A stretch of 41,635 nt of DNA from a virus (IMGVR_UViG_3300020121_000089:1-41635), one strand, 5' to 3'; counted from the first letter of the stretch, positions 8,877-17,786 are shown. The notes: a model not told the origin generated them from the letters alone. Numbers and translations are program-made.

Positions 8877-9152
8877 ATGTGGTACGACTGGCGACGCCGT
8901 GATCCGGGGCCCTGTCCGGTGGACGATACGCCCCACACGGCCTGCACGGCTCCGGAGGCCGTCGCGGCCCCGCTGATCAGCCGAACGCAGCAAGAGCAAA
9001 GCGTCCGTGTGCCCTTTCCGCGGCCGGGCTGGCTGCGCGCGGCCGAGCCGCCGGGGCCCGCGGCGCAACTGGTGTCGGAACCGTTCTCCACGAAGGAATA
9101 CACACGCGCGAAACACGGGCCGCTCATCGGCAAAGGCAAGCGGCGGCGATGA
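8877..9152 (+). CDS. Conserved small head-region protein (91 aa)
   Basis: Begins MWYDWRRRDPGPCPVDDTPH, a sequence type I recall in a short protein placed after the capsid gene in related phages. The rest is Pro/Ala/Arg-rich and ends GKGKRRR. ATG 8877 is chosen over the in-frame 8841 start because CAGGAG lies about five bases before it and the recognisable sequence begins there. Role in the virion unknown. It overlaps the connector gene by four bases. Positions 8807-8876 hold no gene. Confidence 0.65.
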   Translation: MWYDWRRRDPGPCPVDDTPHTACTAPEAVAAPLISRTQQEQSVRVPFPRPGWLRAAEPPGPAAQLVSEPFSTKEYTRAKHGPLIGKGKRRR

Positions 9153-9826
9153 CGTACCCGACGTACCCGACATTTCCGTTTCCGACGACGTATCCGTACT
9201 ACCGGACGACGTACCCGACGGGCGGCCGGTGTTCGTGGCGCGTCGTGGATCCGGCGACGGCCGAGCCGCTCACCGTCGACGAGCTGTACAAGCGCGCGCG
9301 CATCGTGCCCGGCGACGAGGAAGATCAGACGCTCGTCGCGTCGTTCATCAAAGCCGCCCGCGAACAAGTCGAGCGCGACACCGGCTGCGCGCTGCCGACG
9401 CAAACGATCGCGATCGGCTATGACCGGATCGAGGCGGCGTCGGGGCCGTACACGCTGCCGATGCCGCCGTGCCAGGACGTGACGAGCGTGACTTACATGG
9501 ACATCAACGGCGGATCGACGGCACTCGATCTGGCGACGACGATCGCGCAACTCGATCGCGTGTCCATGCCGGCGCGGCTGGTGTTCAAGCCGGGCGCGTT
9601 CGCCGGCCTGGCCGGGCCGGCCGCGATTCAGCCACTTGGGCTCGTGGCGACCGTCGGATGGGATCCGGCCGAGCTGCCCGAGCTACTGAAGCAGGCCGTC
9701 GGCCTGCTCGCCGCGCACTATCTCACCGCCGGCCGCGATCGGACGGTGATCGGGACAACCGTGGCCGTGATGCCGGCCGGGTACGAGGACGCGATCGCGC
9801 CGTTCGTACAGGTGGCGCTGATCTAA
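9149..9826 (+). CDS. Head-tail connector protein (gp6-like) with Tyr-Pro-rich N-terminus
   Basis: Adaptor that sits under the portal, 225 residues. From about residue 30 it matches gp6/phiE125 gp8-type connectors: CSWRVVDPATAEPLTVDELYKRARI, SFIKAAREQVERDTGCALPTQT, and a C-terminal helix LPELLKQAVGLLAAHYL. The first 27 residues are an extension almost wholly of Thr, Tyr, Pro, Phe and Gly with repeats of TYP, coded by near-repeated ACGTACCCG units. The ATG overlaps the upstream stop, so the extension is likely translated. Confidence 0.85.
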   Translation: MTYPTYPTFPFPTTYPYYRTTYPTGGRCSWRVVDPATAEPLTVDELYKRARIVPGDEEDQTLVASFIKAAREQVERDTGCALPTQTIAIGYDRIEAASGPYTLPMPPCQDVTSVTYMDINGGSTALDLATTIAQLDRVSMPARLVFKPGAFAGLAGPAAIQPLGLVATVGWDPAELPELLKQAVGLLAAHYLTAGRDRTVIGTTVAVMPAGYEDAIAPFVQVALI

Positions 9827-10257
9827 TGGCGACGAGCACCGCGCGCACCGTGCACAGCATCGAAGTCGCACCCGGCGAGCGGCCGCACAAGCTGACGATC
9901 GAGAACCCTGGCGGCCAGGTGCCCGACGGCGAGGGCGGCTACACCGAGGGATGGGACGTACTCGTCGACGACGTGCGGGGCCGTCTCGCGCCGGCCTCGA
10001 AAACCGATCTCGAGAAAGTGATCGCCGGCACGGTGACCGCGATCATGCCGTATCTCGCCGTCGTGCCGTATGTAGCCGGCGTCACCACGCGATCCCGGCT
10101 GCTGTACCACGGCCGCGAGTTTGCGGTGCTCGGCTGGCGCAACGTCGACGAACGGAACATCCGGCTCGAGATCGTGTGCGAGGAACGCAGCAGCGATTCC
10201 GCGAGCAAGTCGACTACCTCGAGCGCGCCGGCCAGGGCCGCTGCAGGGGGCGCGTGA
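9826..10257 (+). CDS. Head completion / head-closure protein (SPP1 gp16-like)
   Basis: A 143-residue protein with the short beta-barrel pattern of head-closure proteins: RPHKLTIENPG, GGYTEGWDVLVDDVRGRLAPAS, the repeat of hydrophobic strands, then VTTRSRLLYHGREFAVLGWRNVDERNIRLEIVCEE. It would seal the connector after packaging. ATG 9826 shares a base with the upstream stop and the stop shares a base with the next start, as in a tightly packed structural operon. Confidence 0.8.
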   Translation: MATSTARTVHSIEVAPGERPHKLTIENPGGQVPDGEGGYTEGWDVLVDDVRGRLAPASKTDLEKVIAGTVTAIMPYLAVVPYVAGVTTRSRLLYHGREFAVLGWRNVDERNIRLEIVCEERSSDSASKSTTSSAPARAAAGGA

Positions 10258-10688
10258 TGGGGCAGTCGATGCGCATCGTGTTCGAAGGCCTCGACGAGCT
10301 GCGGAAGGCGCTGCGCGATCTGCCGGCGGCCCTGCAAGCCGAAGCCGCCACGATCGTCGAGAACACCGCGTACGCGGCCGCGCGCGATCTGCTCGCCGCC
10401 TATCCGCCGGAATCGGGCCCGCTGCGCAACGGCGTCGTCGTGGTGGATCGCAGCTCGAGATGGCAGGCGCGGTGGGACGTTAAGAGCAAATCGAAGCAAG
10501 CAAGCTGGTGGGAATTCGGTACGCAGAACCGGCACACGCAGAAACTCTGGAACCGCGGGGCCGCGCCGGCACACCGCGATCAAGGCCTTGTGCCGATCGC
10601 GATCCGTCACCGCCGCACGATGACCGATCAACTGATCGAAGTCGTGAAACGGAACGGCCCGTTCGAGATCACCGAGGAGGTTGACTGA
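10257..10688 (+). CDS. HK97 gp10-like tail-completion protein
   Basis: A 143-residue protein matching the HK97 gp10 type: an N-terminal MRIVFEGLDELRKALRDLP, a long helix with AEAATIVENTAYAAARDLLAAYP, then GPLRNGVVV and a WWEFGTQNRHTQKL segment, where W-E-F-G-T is the family hallmark. It is thought to act at the head-tail joint or tail completion. Start ATG 10257 overlaps the upstream stop; GTG 10254 is also possible. Confidence 0.85.
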   Translation: MGQSMRIVFEGLDELRKALRDLPAALQAEAATIVENTAYAAARDLLAAYPPESGPLRNGVVVVDRSSRWQARWDVKSKSKQASWWEFGTQNRHTQKLWNRGAAPAHRDQGLVPIAIRHRRTMTDQLIEVVKRNGPFEITEEVD

Positions 10689-11119
10689 TGGACACCGGCG
10701 ACAGCGGCGCAGTCGATGCCGCCCTCGTGGCGTGCCTGACGAACGACGCGACGCTGAAAAGCCTGCTGCCCGACGGCGTGTTCTTTGACGAAGCGCCGCA
10801 GGGCGCGCAGCGGTTCGCGCTGCTGAAAGTCACCGATCACAAGGTCGATCACATGCTCGAGGACAAAACGGCGTTCGAGCATTTCCTATATCTCGTGAAG
10901 GCCGTCGTGTTCGGCACGAGCAGCAGCGACGCGCGCCAGGCGGCCAAGCAGATCTACGCGCTGCTGCACGCGGGACCGCGCCTCGCGCCCGTCGGCTACA
11001 AAGTCGTTCGACAGAAACGCGAATCGTATGTGCGCTACGCCGAGCCCGATGTGAACCCCGACGCCAGGTGGCAACACCAAGGCGGCGAATACGTGATCGA
11101 CGTTGTTCCGGCCGGCTGA
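10688..11119 (+). CDS. Tail terminator-like protein, DUF3168
   Basis: A 143-residue protein of the DUF3168 type: VDAALVACLTNDATLKSLLPDGVF near the start, GAQRFALLKVT, and a C-terminal strand GEYVIDVVPAG. Such proteins cap the tail tube at its head end. It shares one base with the preceding stop. Position between the gp10-like and tube genes agrees with this role. Confidence 0.85.
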   Translation: MDTGDSGAVDAALVACLTNDATLKSLLPDGVFFDEAPQGAQRFALLKVTDHKVDHMLEDKTAFEHFLYLVKAVVFGTSSSDARQAAKQIYALLHAGPRLAPVGYKVVRQKRESYVRYAEPDVNPDARWQHQGGEYVIDVVPAG

Positions 11120-11150
11120 TCTCAACACGCTTTGAAAAGGTAGGTGCCCC

Positions 11151-11564
11151 GTGAATCGCATGTATGGATCGGAAGGCCAGATCAAGATGGATCCGGCGGG
11201 CGGAACCGGCGCGGCCGCGGTGGCGATTGCGTCGATGAACGCGTGGACACTCAACATGGCGCGCGACAAAGCCGACGTCACCGCGTTCGGCGATCCGAAC
11301 AAGGTGTACGTGCAGGGCAGGCCTGATCTCAAGGGCACGCTCGGCGGCTGGTACGACTCCGACGATCTCGCGCTGTTCGATGCCGCGATGGGGAACGTTT
11401 CGGTGTGGCTCGAGCTGATCCCGTCGTCGCTGATGCCGACGTACCTGTGGAGCGGCCTGGCGTGGCTCGACACCGCGATCGACGTGAAGTCGAGCGGCGC
11501 GATCTCCACGAGCGGCAACTACGTCGCGGCCGGGCCGTGGACGCGCACGCCGCCGGCCCCGTAG
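11151..11564 (+). CDS. Major tail tube protein (putative)
   Basis: A 137-residue protein, GTG start with AAAAGGTAGG upstream. The pattern MYGSEGQIKMDP, SMNAWTLNMARDKADVTAFGDPNKVYVQGRPDLKGTLGGWYD is characteristic of short phage tail tube proteins, with the V-T-A-F-G-D segment most telling. It lies between the tail terminator and the chaperone pair, as expected. Not separately checked against structure. Confidence 0.75.
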   Translation: MNRMYGSEGQIKMDPAGGTGAAAVAIASMNAWTLNMARDKADVTAFGDPNKVYVQGRPDLKGTLGGWYDSDDLALFDAAMGNVSVWLELIPSSLMPTYLWSGLAWLDTAIDVKSSGAISTSGNYVAAGPWTRTPPAP

Positions 11565-11574
11565 GGGGATCGCC

Positions 11575-11919
11575 GTGGTGCTCGAGCCGGGCGCGAGGCC
11601 GCCGGCCGCGCCGATCTATCGCAAGCCGACACCGCGCGTCGGCGTCATGGCGACGGGCGTGCACGGGCGGATCGCCTGGCACTACGCGCCCGCCGCCGAT
11701 ATCTGCGGGTTCGTGGTGGAGCGCGACGAGCACGGCGTGCTCACGCTCCGCGCCCACGTCGCGAACGCCGACGACTACAAGATGACGCAGCCGGGGCTGT
11801 CGTTCATCGTCACCTTACTGCGCGGATCGTGGAAGTGGCCGATCGTCGAGGTGTTCAGCTACCGCGATCACGCGCTGTTTGCCCGCCTCGGGCCGCCCGA
11901 GGCAAAGGAGCGCAAGTAA
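11575..11919 (+). CDS. Hypothetical tail-region protein (114 aa)
   Basis: A 114-residue protein with no motif I recognise. The second half, GLSFIVTLLRGSWKWPIVEVFSYR, reads like a small beta domain. It starts at GTG 11575 (GTG 11578 also possible) after a short GGGGGATC stretch and shares a base with the chaperone start. Position between tube and chaperone suggests a virion or assembly role, which is inference. Confidence 0.55.
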   Translation: MVLEPGARPPAAPIYRKPTPRVGVMATGVHGRIAWHYAPAADICGFVVERDEHGVLTLRAHVANADDYKMTQPGLSFIVTLLRGSWKWPIVEVFSYRDHALFARLGPPEAKERK

Positions 11920-12317
11920 TGGATTCGCCGTTCGTACAACCGGCGATCGTCCGGTTGAAACTCAAGCGCGATCGCTGGATCGACGTGCGCCGCGAGCTGA
12001 CGTACGGCGAGCATCAAATGATGTTCGCGAAAATGCGCAAGCAGTTCGGGATCGGCGAGCCGCCCGTGCTCGATGTGACGATGATCGGCCGCGCCAGGAT
12101 GGACGCGTACATCGTCGCGTGGAGTTTCACGGATCCGCAGGGCCGGCCGGTGGCGCTCACGCCCGCGGCGCTCGAGAACTTGAAAACCGACGTCGCGAAC
12201 GAGATCCGCGACGCCCTCGAGCTGCACGAGGAAACGGTCAAGGCCGAAAACGAGCTGGAAAAAAACGCCCCGGATGGCTCGATCGGCTCCAGTCCGACTT
12301 CGCCATCTGTCAGTTAA
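11919..12317 (+). CDS. Tail assembly chaperone (G-type frame)
   Basis: A 132-residue protein placed between the tube and tape measure genes. Segments VRLKLKRDRWIDVRRELTYGEHQMMFAKM and YIVAWSFTDPQGRPV are typical of chaperones that coat the tape measure during tail assembly. Near its end, at 12260-12266, lies a canonical -1 slippery heptamer in the correct register (A-AAA-AAC). Ribosomes that do not slip end at 12317; those that slip continue into the frame ending at 12439. Confidence 0.85.
   Translation: MDSPFVQPAIVRLKLKRDRWIDVRRELTYGEHQMMFAKMRKQFGIGEPPVLDVTMIGRARMDAYIVAWSFTDPQGRPVALTPAALENLKTDVANEIRDALELHEETVKAENELEKNAPDGSIGSSPTSPSVS
12260..12266 (+). promoter_or_regulatory. -1 ribosomal frameshift slippery heptamer
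   Basis: A AAA AAC in the zero frame of the 11919 gene. Slipping back one base lets both tRNAs re-pair with AAA. This is one of the classic slippery sites used by tail chaperone genes. The sequence just downstream is GC-rich; a pseudoknot or stem was not worked out by hand. Confidence 0.85.
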
Positions 12318-12439
12318 TGCACTGGACGCTCCCGCAGCTGCGCGCGCTGCGGCGGATCGAGTACGACGCGCTCCGAACGTGGCTGGACACGCAACAACCG
12401 AAAGCGGCGGCTGAACCGCAGGAGCACGAGTGGGCGTAA
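12266..12439 (+). CDS. Tail assembly chaperone frameshift extension (GT-type)
   Basis: The T-type domain, reached by the -1 shift at 12260-12266. The fused product would have 116 residues of the first frame plus 57 from here, about 173 in all. The extension reads RPGWLDRLQSDFAICQLMHW, then LPQLRALRRIEYDALRTWLD and an acidic end. The Gln-Leu-Met-His-Trp and Leu-Arg-Arg-Ile pattern is typical of such T domains. It ends ten bases inside the tape measure gene. An ATG at 12317, overlapping the first-frame stop, could also start a 40-residue protein by itself. Confidence 0.8.
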   Translation, partial: RPGWLDRLQSDFAICQLMHWTLPQLRALRRIEYDALRTWLDTQQPKAAAEPQEHEWA

Positions 12440-15141
12440 ACGCCGATTTCCGCGCCGATTTCTCGACGTTCATCGACGCGATCAACCAGGCCGATCTGAA
12501 GCTTGCCGACATGGGCAAGGGGGCCGAAAAGGTTGAGGGCCAACTGAACGCGATGGTGGACAAGTTCAGCGGCCGCGCGTTGATTCAACAGGCCTCGGAG
12601 CTGACGATCGCGATCGACAAGCTCGGCGGCGTCAGCACGCTCACCGCTCGAGAGATCGAGATCGTCGGCAACAAGGCGAACGAGGCCGTCGAGAAACTGC
12701 ACAAGCTCGGCTACGAGGTACCGCAGGGCCTTCAGGCGCTCGCCGACGCCACGAAGCAGGCGAGCACCGCGAACACCGAATACGCGGCCTCCTGGGTCGA
12801 CGTGGGTACCAAGTGGGTTACGTCGATCGCCGCCGGCCAGGTGCTCGCGGATATGTTCTGGAAGCTCGTCGACGTGGCGAAACAGGCCGCGCTCGAGCTG
12901 CCCAAGATCGCCCTGGCCGGCTCGGCGTTCGCATCCGTCGAGGATAACTTCCGACACCTGACGGAACAGGCCGGCCTGCTGAGCGACGCCCTGCTCGGCG
13001 ATCTCAATACCGCCACACACGGCACGGTGAGCAATCTCGAGCTGATGCAAACCGTGAATCAGGATCTCGCCGCCGGCATGAAACTCACGCGCGGCGAATT
13101 TGCCGCGATGGGCCAGGCGGCGTTCGCGCTCTCGCAGGCAGAGGGGATCGGCGTCACCGAGGCGCTTCAGAAAGTCAACAACGCGCTACTCACGGGCCGC
13201 GAAGCGTCGCTCGGCCGAATCGTCGATCTCGGCAAGATCAAACAGGCCGAGGAAGATCTGGCCGCCGCGCAGGGGCACAAGCTTGCCGATATGTCGCAGG
13301 AGGATCAGCTCTGGATTAAGCGCGAGGCCATGCTGCAACAGGTGGTCGCGGCGACACAGCGGCTCGGCGATCAAACCGACAGCCTCGGCGAGCACGTCGC
13401 GCAGGCAGAAAAACAATGGGCGGATTTCCAACTCGAGCTCGGCAAGGCGATCGCCAAATCGCCCGTGCTCGAGGCGGGATTCACCGCGATCAAGAACGCG
13501 CTCGAGGCCGCGTTTGGCGGTTCGCAAAAGACGCTCATCGAATCCATTGCGCACGCGATCGACGACGGCGCGATCGTGCTGCTGCGCTTCGCCGACGCGT
13601 CCGTCGATACCTTCACGATGGCGGGCAAGATGGCGATCGGGTTCGTGCGCGTCGTACAGGACGCCGCGCAAGTGATCGACGGCGTGCGCCTGGCGTGGCT
13701 GCTCGCCGACGAGGCGGCCGCGAAGGCCCTCGCGCTCACCGGCCTCGAGAAATACAAGGCGCGCGCGAACGAGCTGACGAACGACGTGAACGATCTCATG
13801 CTCAGCATGCAGAAGCGAAAGCAGGCCCTCGACGACGAGGCCACCTCGCAGGACAAGCTCGACGCCGCGGCGCTCAAAGCGCACGACATTCTGCAAAAAA
13901 CCGGCGACGCAATGGCCGCGGCCCGCGACAAAACCAAGGATCTCTCGGCCGCCCACTCTGAGCTGGTGCCGGCGATCGACGCCTCGGGCGAGTCGCTCGA
14001 TCGATTCAACAACCAAGGCAAAGAGCACAGTAAAACGGCCGCGCAAATGGAAGCCGACGAGCGGAAGATCCTCGAGGCCTGGCGCGATCTGAACAGCGTC
14101 GGCACCGATTACCACGCGACGCTCGACGCGATGGATCAGGGCACACGGCAAGTCGTCGAGGCGCTGCTCGCGCAGGGCGCGTCGATGAAGTCGCTCGCCG
14201 AGGTGTTCAGCCTGACGACGAGCCAATCGAAGGCGTTCACCGAGCAGCAGGCGATCAACAAGCAGGCGGCGCTCGACGTGACGCAACTGTGGAACGAGTA
14301 CAACACGGTCGTCGGCGACGGCAGCGCGAGCGCGTACGACAAGGCCGGGGCCGCGATCGACAAGTGGTACGCCGACAGTGTGGCGAAGCACCAAGCCGCG
14401 AAAACCGACACCGCGGCCTTCTACGATGCCGTCGCCGCCCTCGACGACGCCAAGTGGGCGAAGCTCAATCAGAACACGCTCGAGGCCGATCGGCACTCGC
14501 GCGAGTATGCGCAGAAGAAAGCCACCGACGACGAGGCCGCGTACCAGTTCGCGCTCGCCCACGCCGACAGCTTCAATCAGCAGTACATCGAAGGGCTCCG
14601 GCTGAACGCCGAGGCCTCGCGGATCGCCGCCGATACGTTCGGCCTGGCGTATGTGGAGAACGCCTCGAAAGCGACCGCGGCTATGCAGATGTTCGACGCG
14701 GCCGTGAACAAAACCGCCGCCGACGCCGCAGCCGCCGATGCCGCGCAGCGCAACTCGTTTCAGTTTACGGGCGCGATGGCCGTGGATCCCAAGTTCGCCA
14801 ACATGTCGACCGAGGCGAAGCAGCTCGCCGGCTATATCGATCTCTACGGGCGTGTGACACCGTTCGGGCAGCAGGCCGGGTTCGGATATTCCGCGGGCGG
14901 CCAGGGGCGCGCCGCGGGCGGGCCGGTGTCGGCCGGCAAACCGTACATCGTCGGCGAGGAAGGGCCCGAGCTGTTCGTGCCCTCGAGCAGCGGCGCGATC
15001 GTGCCGAACGGCGGCGGCGCGGCCGCGGGCGGCGTGGTGATCCACAACACGTTCAACATCGTCGACACCGAGGCCGGCATTACTCGGCGCGTCGCCGACA
15101 ACATCGCGCGCAGCCTGACGCGCGGCACGAAGCTCTCCTGA
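12430..15141 (+). CDS. Tape measure protein
   Basis: Sets tail length and takes part in DNA delivery, 903 residues. It is almost wholly helical, rich in Ala, Lys, Asp and Gln, with long coiled-coil stretches. The C-terminal part shows the common tape-measure ending GGPVSAGKPYIVGEEGPELF followed by VPSSSGAIVPNGG (about residues 838-863). GTG 12430 has AGGAG a few bases upstream and overlaps the chaperone extension. Length would predict a tail of medium length for a siphovirus. It ends sharing one base with the next gene. Confidence 0.93.
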   Translation: MGVNADFRADFSTFIDAINQADLKLADMGKGAEKVEGQLNAMVDKFSGRALIQQASELTIAIDKLGGVSTLTAREIEIVGNKANEAVEKLHKLGYEVPQGLQALADATKQASTANTEYAASWVDVGTKWVTSIAAGQVLADMFWKLVDVAKQAALELPKIALAGSAFASVEDNFRHLTEQAGLLSDALLGDLNTATHGTVSNLELMQTVNQDLAAGMKLTRGEFAAMGQAAFALSQAEGIGVTEALQKVNNALLTGREASLGRIVDLGKIKQAEEDLAAAQGHKLADMSQEDQLWIKREAMLQQVVAATQRLGDQTDSLGEHVAQAEKQWADFQLELGKAIAKSPVLEAGFTAIKNALEAAFGGSQKTLIESIAHAIDDGAIVLLRFADASVDTFTMAGKMAIGFVRVVQDAAQVIDGVRLAWLLADEAAAKALALTGLEKYKARANELTNDVNDLMLSMQKRKQALDDEATSQDKLDAAALKAHDILQKTGDAMAAARDKTKDLSAAHSELVPAIDASGESLDRFNNQGKEHSKTAAQMEADERKILEAWRDLNSVGTDYHATLDAMDQGTRQVVEALLAQGASMKSLAEVFSLTTSQSKAFTEQQAINKQAALDVTQLWNEYNTVVGDGSASAYDKAGAAIDKWYADSVAKHQAAKTDTAAFYDAVAALDDAKWAKLNQNTLEADRHSREYAQKKATDDEAAYQFALAHADSFNQQYIEGLRLNAEASRIAADTFGLAYVENASKATAAMQMFDAAVNKTAADAAAADAAQRNSFQFTGAMAVDPKFANMSTEAKQLAGYIDLYGRVTPFGQQAGFGYSAGGQGRAAGGPVSAGKPYIVGEEGPELFVPSSSGAIVPNGGGAAAGGVVIHNTFNIVDTEAGITRRVADNIARSLTRGTKLS

Positions 15142-17786
15142 TGGCGGGCCCCCCGAATACGCAGTACGGGATCGTCGGGGCGCGCCTCGGGTTCCGTTTG
15201 GGCTATCTCCCGGCCGATCTGTACGCCGATCGTGAAACGCACGCGATCTTCCGGCTCGATGACGTGCCCGTGAAAGTGCGCGTCGGTTCCACGACGATCC
15301 GCGACGTAATCAACGACACGCCGAATACGTGCGCGCTCACGATCGACGCCGCGACGCCCCCGAAGGCCGCGCAGCGGCTCACCGTGCGGATCAACAGCAA
15401 CAAGCCGCGCTCGTTGTTCGCCGGACCGCTGCAAACTGTCGGCCTGAGTTACGACCTGCTGCCCGCGCAGAACGTCTACCCGTGCCAGGCGATCGACGAC
15501 ACGCCGCTCGCGAATCGCAAATTGCCGTACGGGGCGTTTGTTGATACCTCGGCGACGATTGTGGGGCAGTGGCTCGTCGCGACGTTCGCGCCAGGCTGCC
15601 GGGCCGACTATGTGCAGGCGAATCTGCCGCCGATCTCCGTCAACTTTGACGGCTCCGAAGGCATGGACGGCTGTCTGCGGCAAGTCGCGAAACTGATCGG
15701 CGGCTACTTCTATTGGGAAGATCGCGCGCTGCACCTGTTCACCGAGGAACCGGGCGACGCGCCCGATCCGATCGATGACTCTCACCCGTTCCTCGACGAT
15801 CCGCGGATCGCGCTGTCGGTGGATACCTCGCAAGTGCGCACGCGCGTCTATGGGAAAGGCTACGCCGAACAGGTGATCGCCGACGTGGCGGCCGGCGATG
15901 CGATCGTGCCGATCTCGAACGCGGTGATGTTCAACCCGGCCGGCGGCCAGGCCGTGAGCGAAACACAACGGCTCCGCTACACCGGCACCGCGCCTGGTGG
16001 CGGCGGATCGCTCGTCGGGCCTGGCATCGGGCCGGCCGCCGGGCCGGCGCTCGCACTGCTGGACGGTGCCGGCGTTACACCCGGCCTGCACTACTACGCC
16101 ATCACGTTTCAAACCGCCGCCGGGGAATCGCTGATCAGTCCGTACCCGAGTATTACTGTCGGCTTTCGCGCCGCCCCGAACGTCGCGCCCGCGATCGGCA
16201 CGCCCACGTTCGCCGCGTCCGGAGGCCTCGACGCCGGCACGCATCAATACGCGTACAGCGAAGTCACCGCGAGCGGCGAAACACTGCCGTCACCGCTCGC
16301 GCCCTACACCGTACGCAGCCTCACGGATCCAACCGTCGCGCCCGTCTGGAACGGGACGCAGCAATCGGCCGGCGCAAGTCCGTACGGCCCCTGGCAAGCC
16401 GGCGCGCAAGTCCAATTCCAGTACTCGTATACGAGCGATCCGAACACGTTCGCGCACGAAACGAACCTCTCGCCCGCCTCGGCCGCCGTCACGCTGAAAC
16501 AGTACGCCGGCCTGCCGGCCGGCTGGTACATGCCGCCCAACATCGTCGTTCCGCCCTCGGCCGATCCGGCCGCCAAGTGGATCAACCTGTGGGGATTCGT
16601 ACCCGGCCAACAGTTTGTCGCCGTCTGGTGCGGCTCCGCGCAGAACATCTATCCCGGCAACTCGCCGACGATCGGCGCGTCCGCGGCCGGGAATCCGTTT
16701 ATCAACTATCCCGGCCCCGGCCCGGCGCTCAAATCCGTTCCCGTCACTGTGCCGGCGACGGCCGATCCCGTTGTCACCGGCCGCCGGCTCTATCGCACGG
16801 CCGCGGGCGGTTCGCAACTGAAGCTCGTGCAAGCCGTCGGCGTGGGCGCGGTGACTGTGAACGACACGATGGCCGACGCCGCCCTCGGCGCGAACGCCCC
16901 CGCAGCGCCAACCGCAGCTGCGGCCCGTGTCGCACTCGCCGGTATTCCGATCGGAGCCTCGACGGTCACCGGCCGCAAGATTTACCGCACGGCCGCAGGC
17001 GGTTCACAACTGAAACTCCTGGCGACGCTCGCCGACAACGTGACGACGACGTACACCGATGCGGCCGCCGACGCGGCCCTCGGGGCGAACGCGCCAGCTA
17101 ACGATACGTCGGGCCTTAAACAACCGGACGGCGTGGTGCTGGCCGGCGCGACCTCGCTTGTTGTCGCCGGGGCCGGTTGGGCGACGTTCCTTGGCGGTTG
17201 GGCGATCATCGGCAACGGCCAGCAAACGATCCGGTACACCGGCATCTCGGGCAACAGTCTCGTCGGGATCCCGGCGTCGGGCCCTGGCGCAATTACCGCC
17301 ACCGTGTCGTATGGCTCGACGATCACGGCCGCGGCCGCGCTGCTCGGCGTCACGGGCCTGCTGCGCGCGCTGATCAAAGGCGCGCCGATCAATCTGTGGG
17401 TACAGCGCGACAACCTCGACGCGCAAGCCGCGATCACCGCCGTCGATCACTCTGACGGCGTGATCGAACATCTGATCACCGATGAGCGCCGCGGCGAGGC
17501 CTCGCTCTCGCAACTCTGCGACGCCGATCTCGATCAGTACGCGTACCCGATTCAAACGGTGCCGTACGCGACACGCGACACCAAAACGAAAAGCGGCAAG
17601 CCGGTGGTGTTCAACCTCGCGACGCCCGCGATCCACGCCACGCTGACGATCCAAGAGGTGACGATCACCGAGATCGATGTGATGCCGCGGCTACCGCCGA
17701 AGTTCACCGCGTCGGCCTCATCGGTGCGCTATTCGCTCGACGACATTTTGCGCCGGCTCGGCGCGGCCCTCGACGTGACGACCTGA
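15141..17786 (+). CDS. Large tail hub/tip protein with repeated beta modules
   Basis: An 881-residue virion protein. The first 300 residues (LGYLPADLYADRETHAIFRLDD, ANLPPISVNFDGSEGMDGCL, LIGGYFYWEDRALHLFTEE) resemble a baseplate hub-type domain. The middle is made of beta-sandwich-like modules rich in Gly, Thr and Pro (YYAITFQTAAGESLISPYPS, HQYAYSEVTASGETLPSPLAP). A module at about 547-590 recurs at about 611-655. The end (LDQYAYPIQTVPYATRDTK, IQEVTITEID) returns to hub-like sequence. By position directly after the tape measure it is the distal tail or central fibre protein. The long in-frame sequence upstream of 15141 is only a shadow of the tape measure gene. Confidence 0.8.
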   Translation: MAGPPNTQYGIVGARLGFRLGYLPADLYADRETHAIFRLDDVPVKVRVGSTTIRDVINDTPNTCALTIDAATPPKAAQRLTVRINSNKPRSLFAGPLQTVGLSYDLLPAQNVYPCQAIDDTPLANRKLPYGAFVDTSATIVGQWLVATFAPGCRADYVQANLPPISVNFDGSEGMDGCLRQVAKLIGGYFYWEDRALHLFTEEPGDAPDPIDDSHPFLDDPRIALSVDTSQVRTRVYGKGYAEQVIADVAAGDAIVPISNAVMFNPAGGQAVSETQRLRYTGTAPGGGGSLVGPGIGPAAGPALALLDGAGVTPGLHYYAITFQTAAGESLISPYPSITVGFRAAPNVAPAIGTPTFAASGGLDAGTHQYAYSEVTASGETLPSPLAPYTVRSLTDPTVAPVWNGTQQSAGASPYGPWQAGAQVQFQYSYTSDPNTFAHETNLSPASAAVTLKQYAGLPAGWYMPPNIVVPPSADPAAKWINLWGFVPGQQFVAVWCGSAQNIYPGNSPTIGASAAGNPFINYPGPGPALKSVPVTVPATADPVVTGRRLYRTAAGGSQLKLVQAVGVGAVTVNDTMADAALGANAPAAPTAAAARVALAGIPIGASTVTGRKIYRTAAGGSQLKLLATLADNVTTTYTDAAADAALGANAPANDTSGLKQPDGVVLAGATSLVVAGAGWATFLGGWAIIGNGQQTIRYTGISGNSLVGIPASGPGAITATVSYGSTITAAAALLGVTGLLRALIKGAPINLWVQRDNLDAQAAITAVDHSDGVIEHLITDERRGEASLSQLCDADLDQYAYPIQTVPYATRDTKTKSGKPVVFNLATPAIHATLTIQEVTITEIDVMPRLPPKFTASASSVRYSLDDILRRLGAALDVTT
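16775..17102 (+). repeat. Intragenic tandem-type duplication in the tail hub gene
   Basis: About 130 bases at 16775-16906 recur at 16967-17098, offset 192-195 bases. Both copies encode VTGR-[RK]-[LI]-YRTAAGGSQLKL followed further on by ADAALGANAPA. Differences are mainly at third codon positions, so the duplication is old and under protein-level selection. Confidence 0.85.

Noticed and set aside
12317-12439. Independent 40-residue gene from ATG 12317
   Set aside because: Possible, but the slippery heptamer in correct register and the known chaperone pattern make the frameshift product the better explanation.
14289-15140. In-frame extension of the tail hub gene upstream of 15141
   Set aside because: Reads as Arg-rich shadow of the tape measure gene. 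ATG 15141 overlaps the tape measure stop and starts the ordered sequence.
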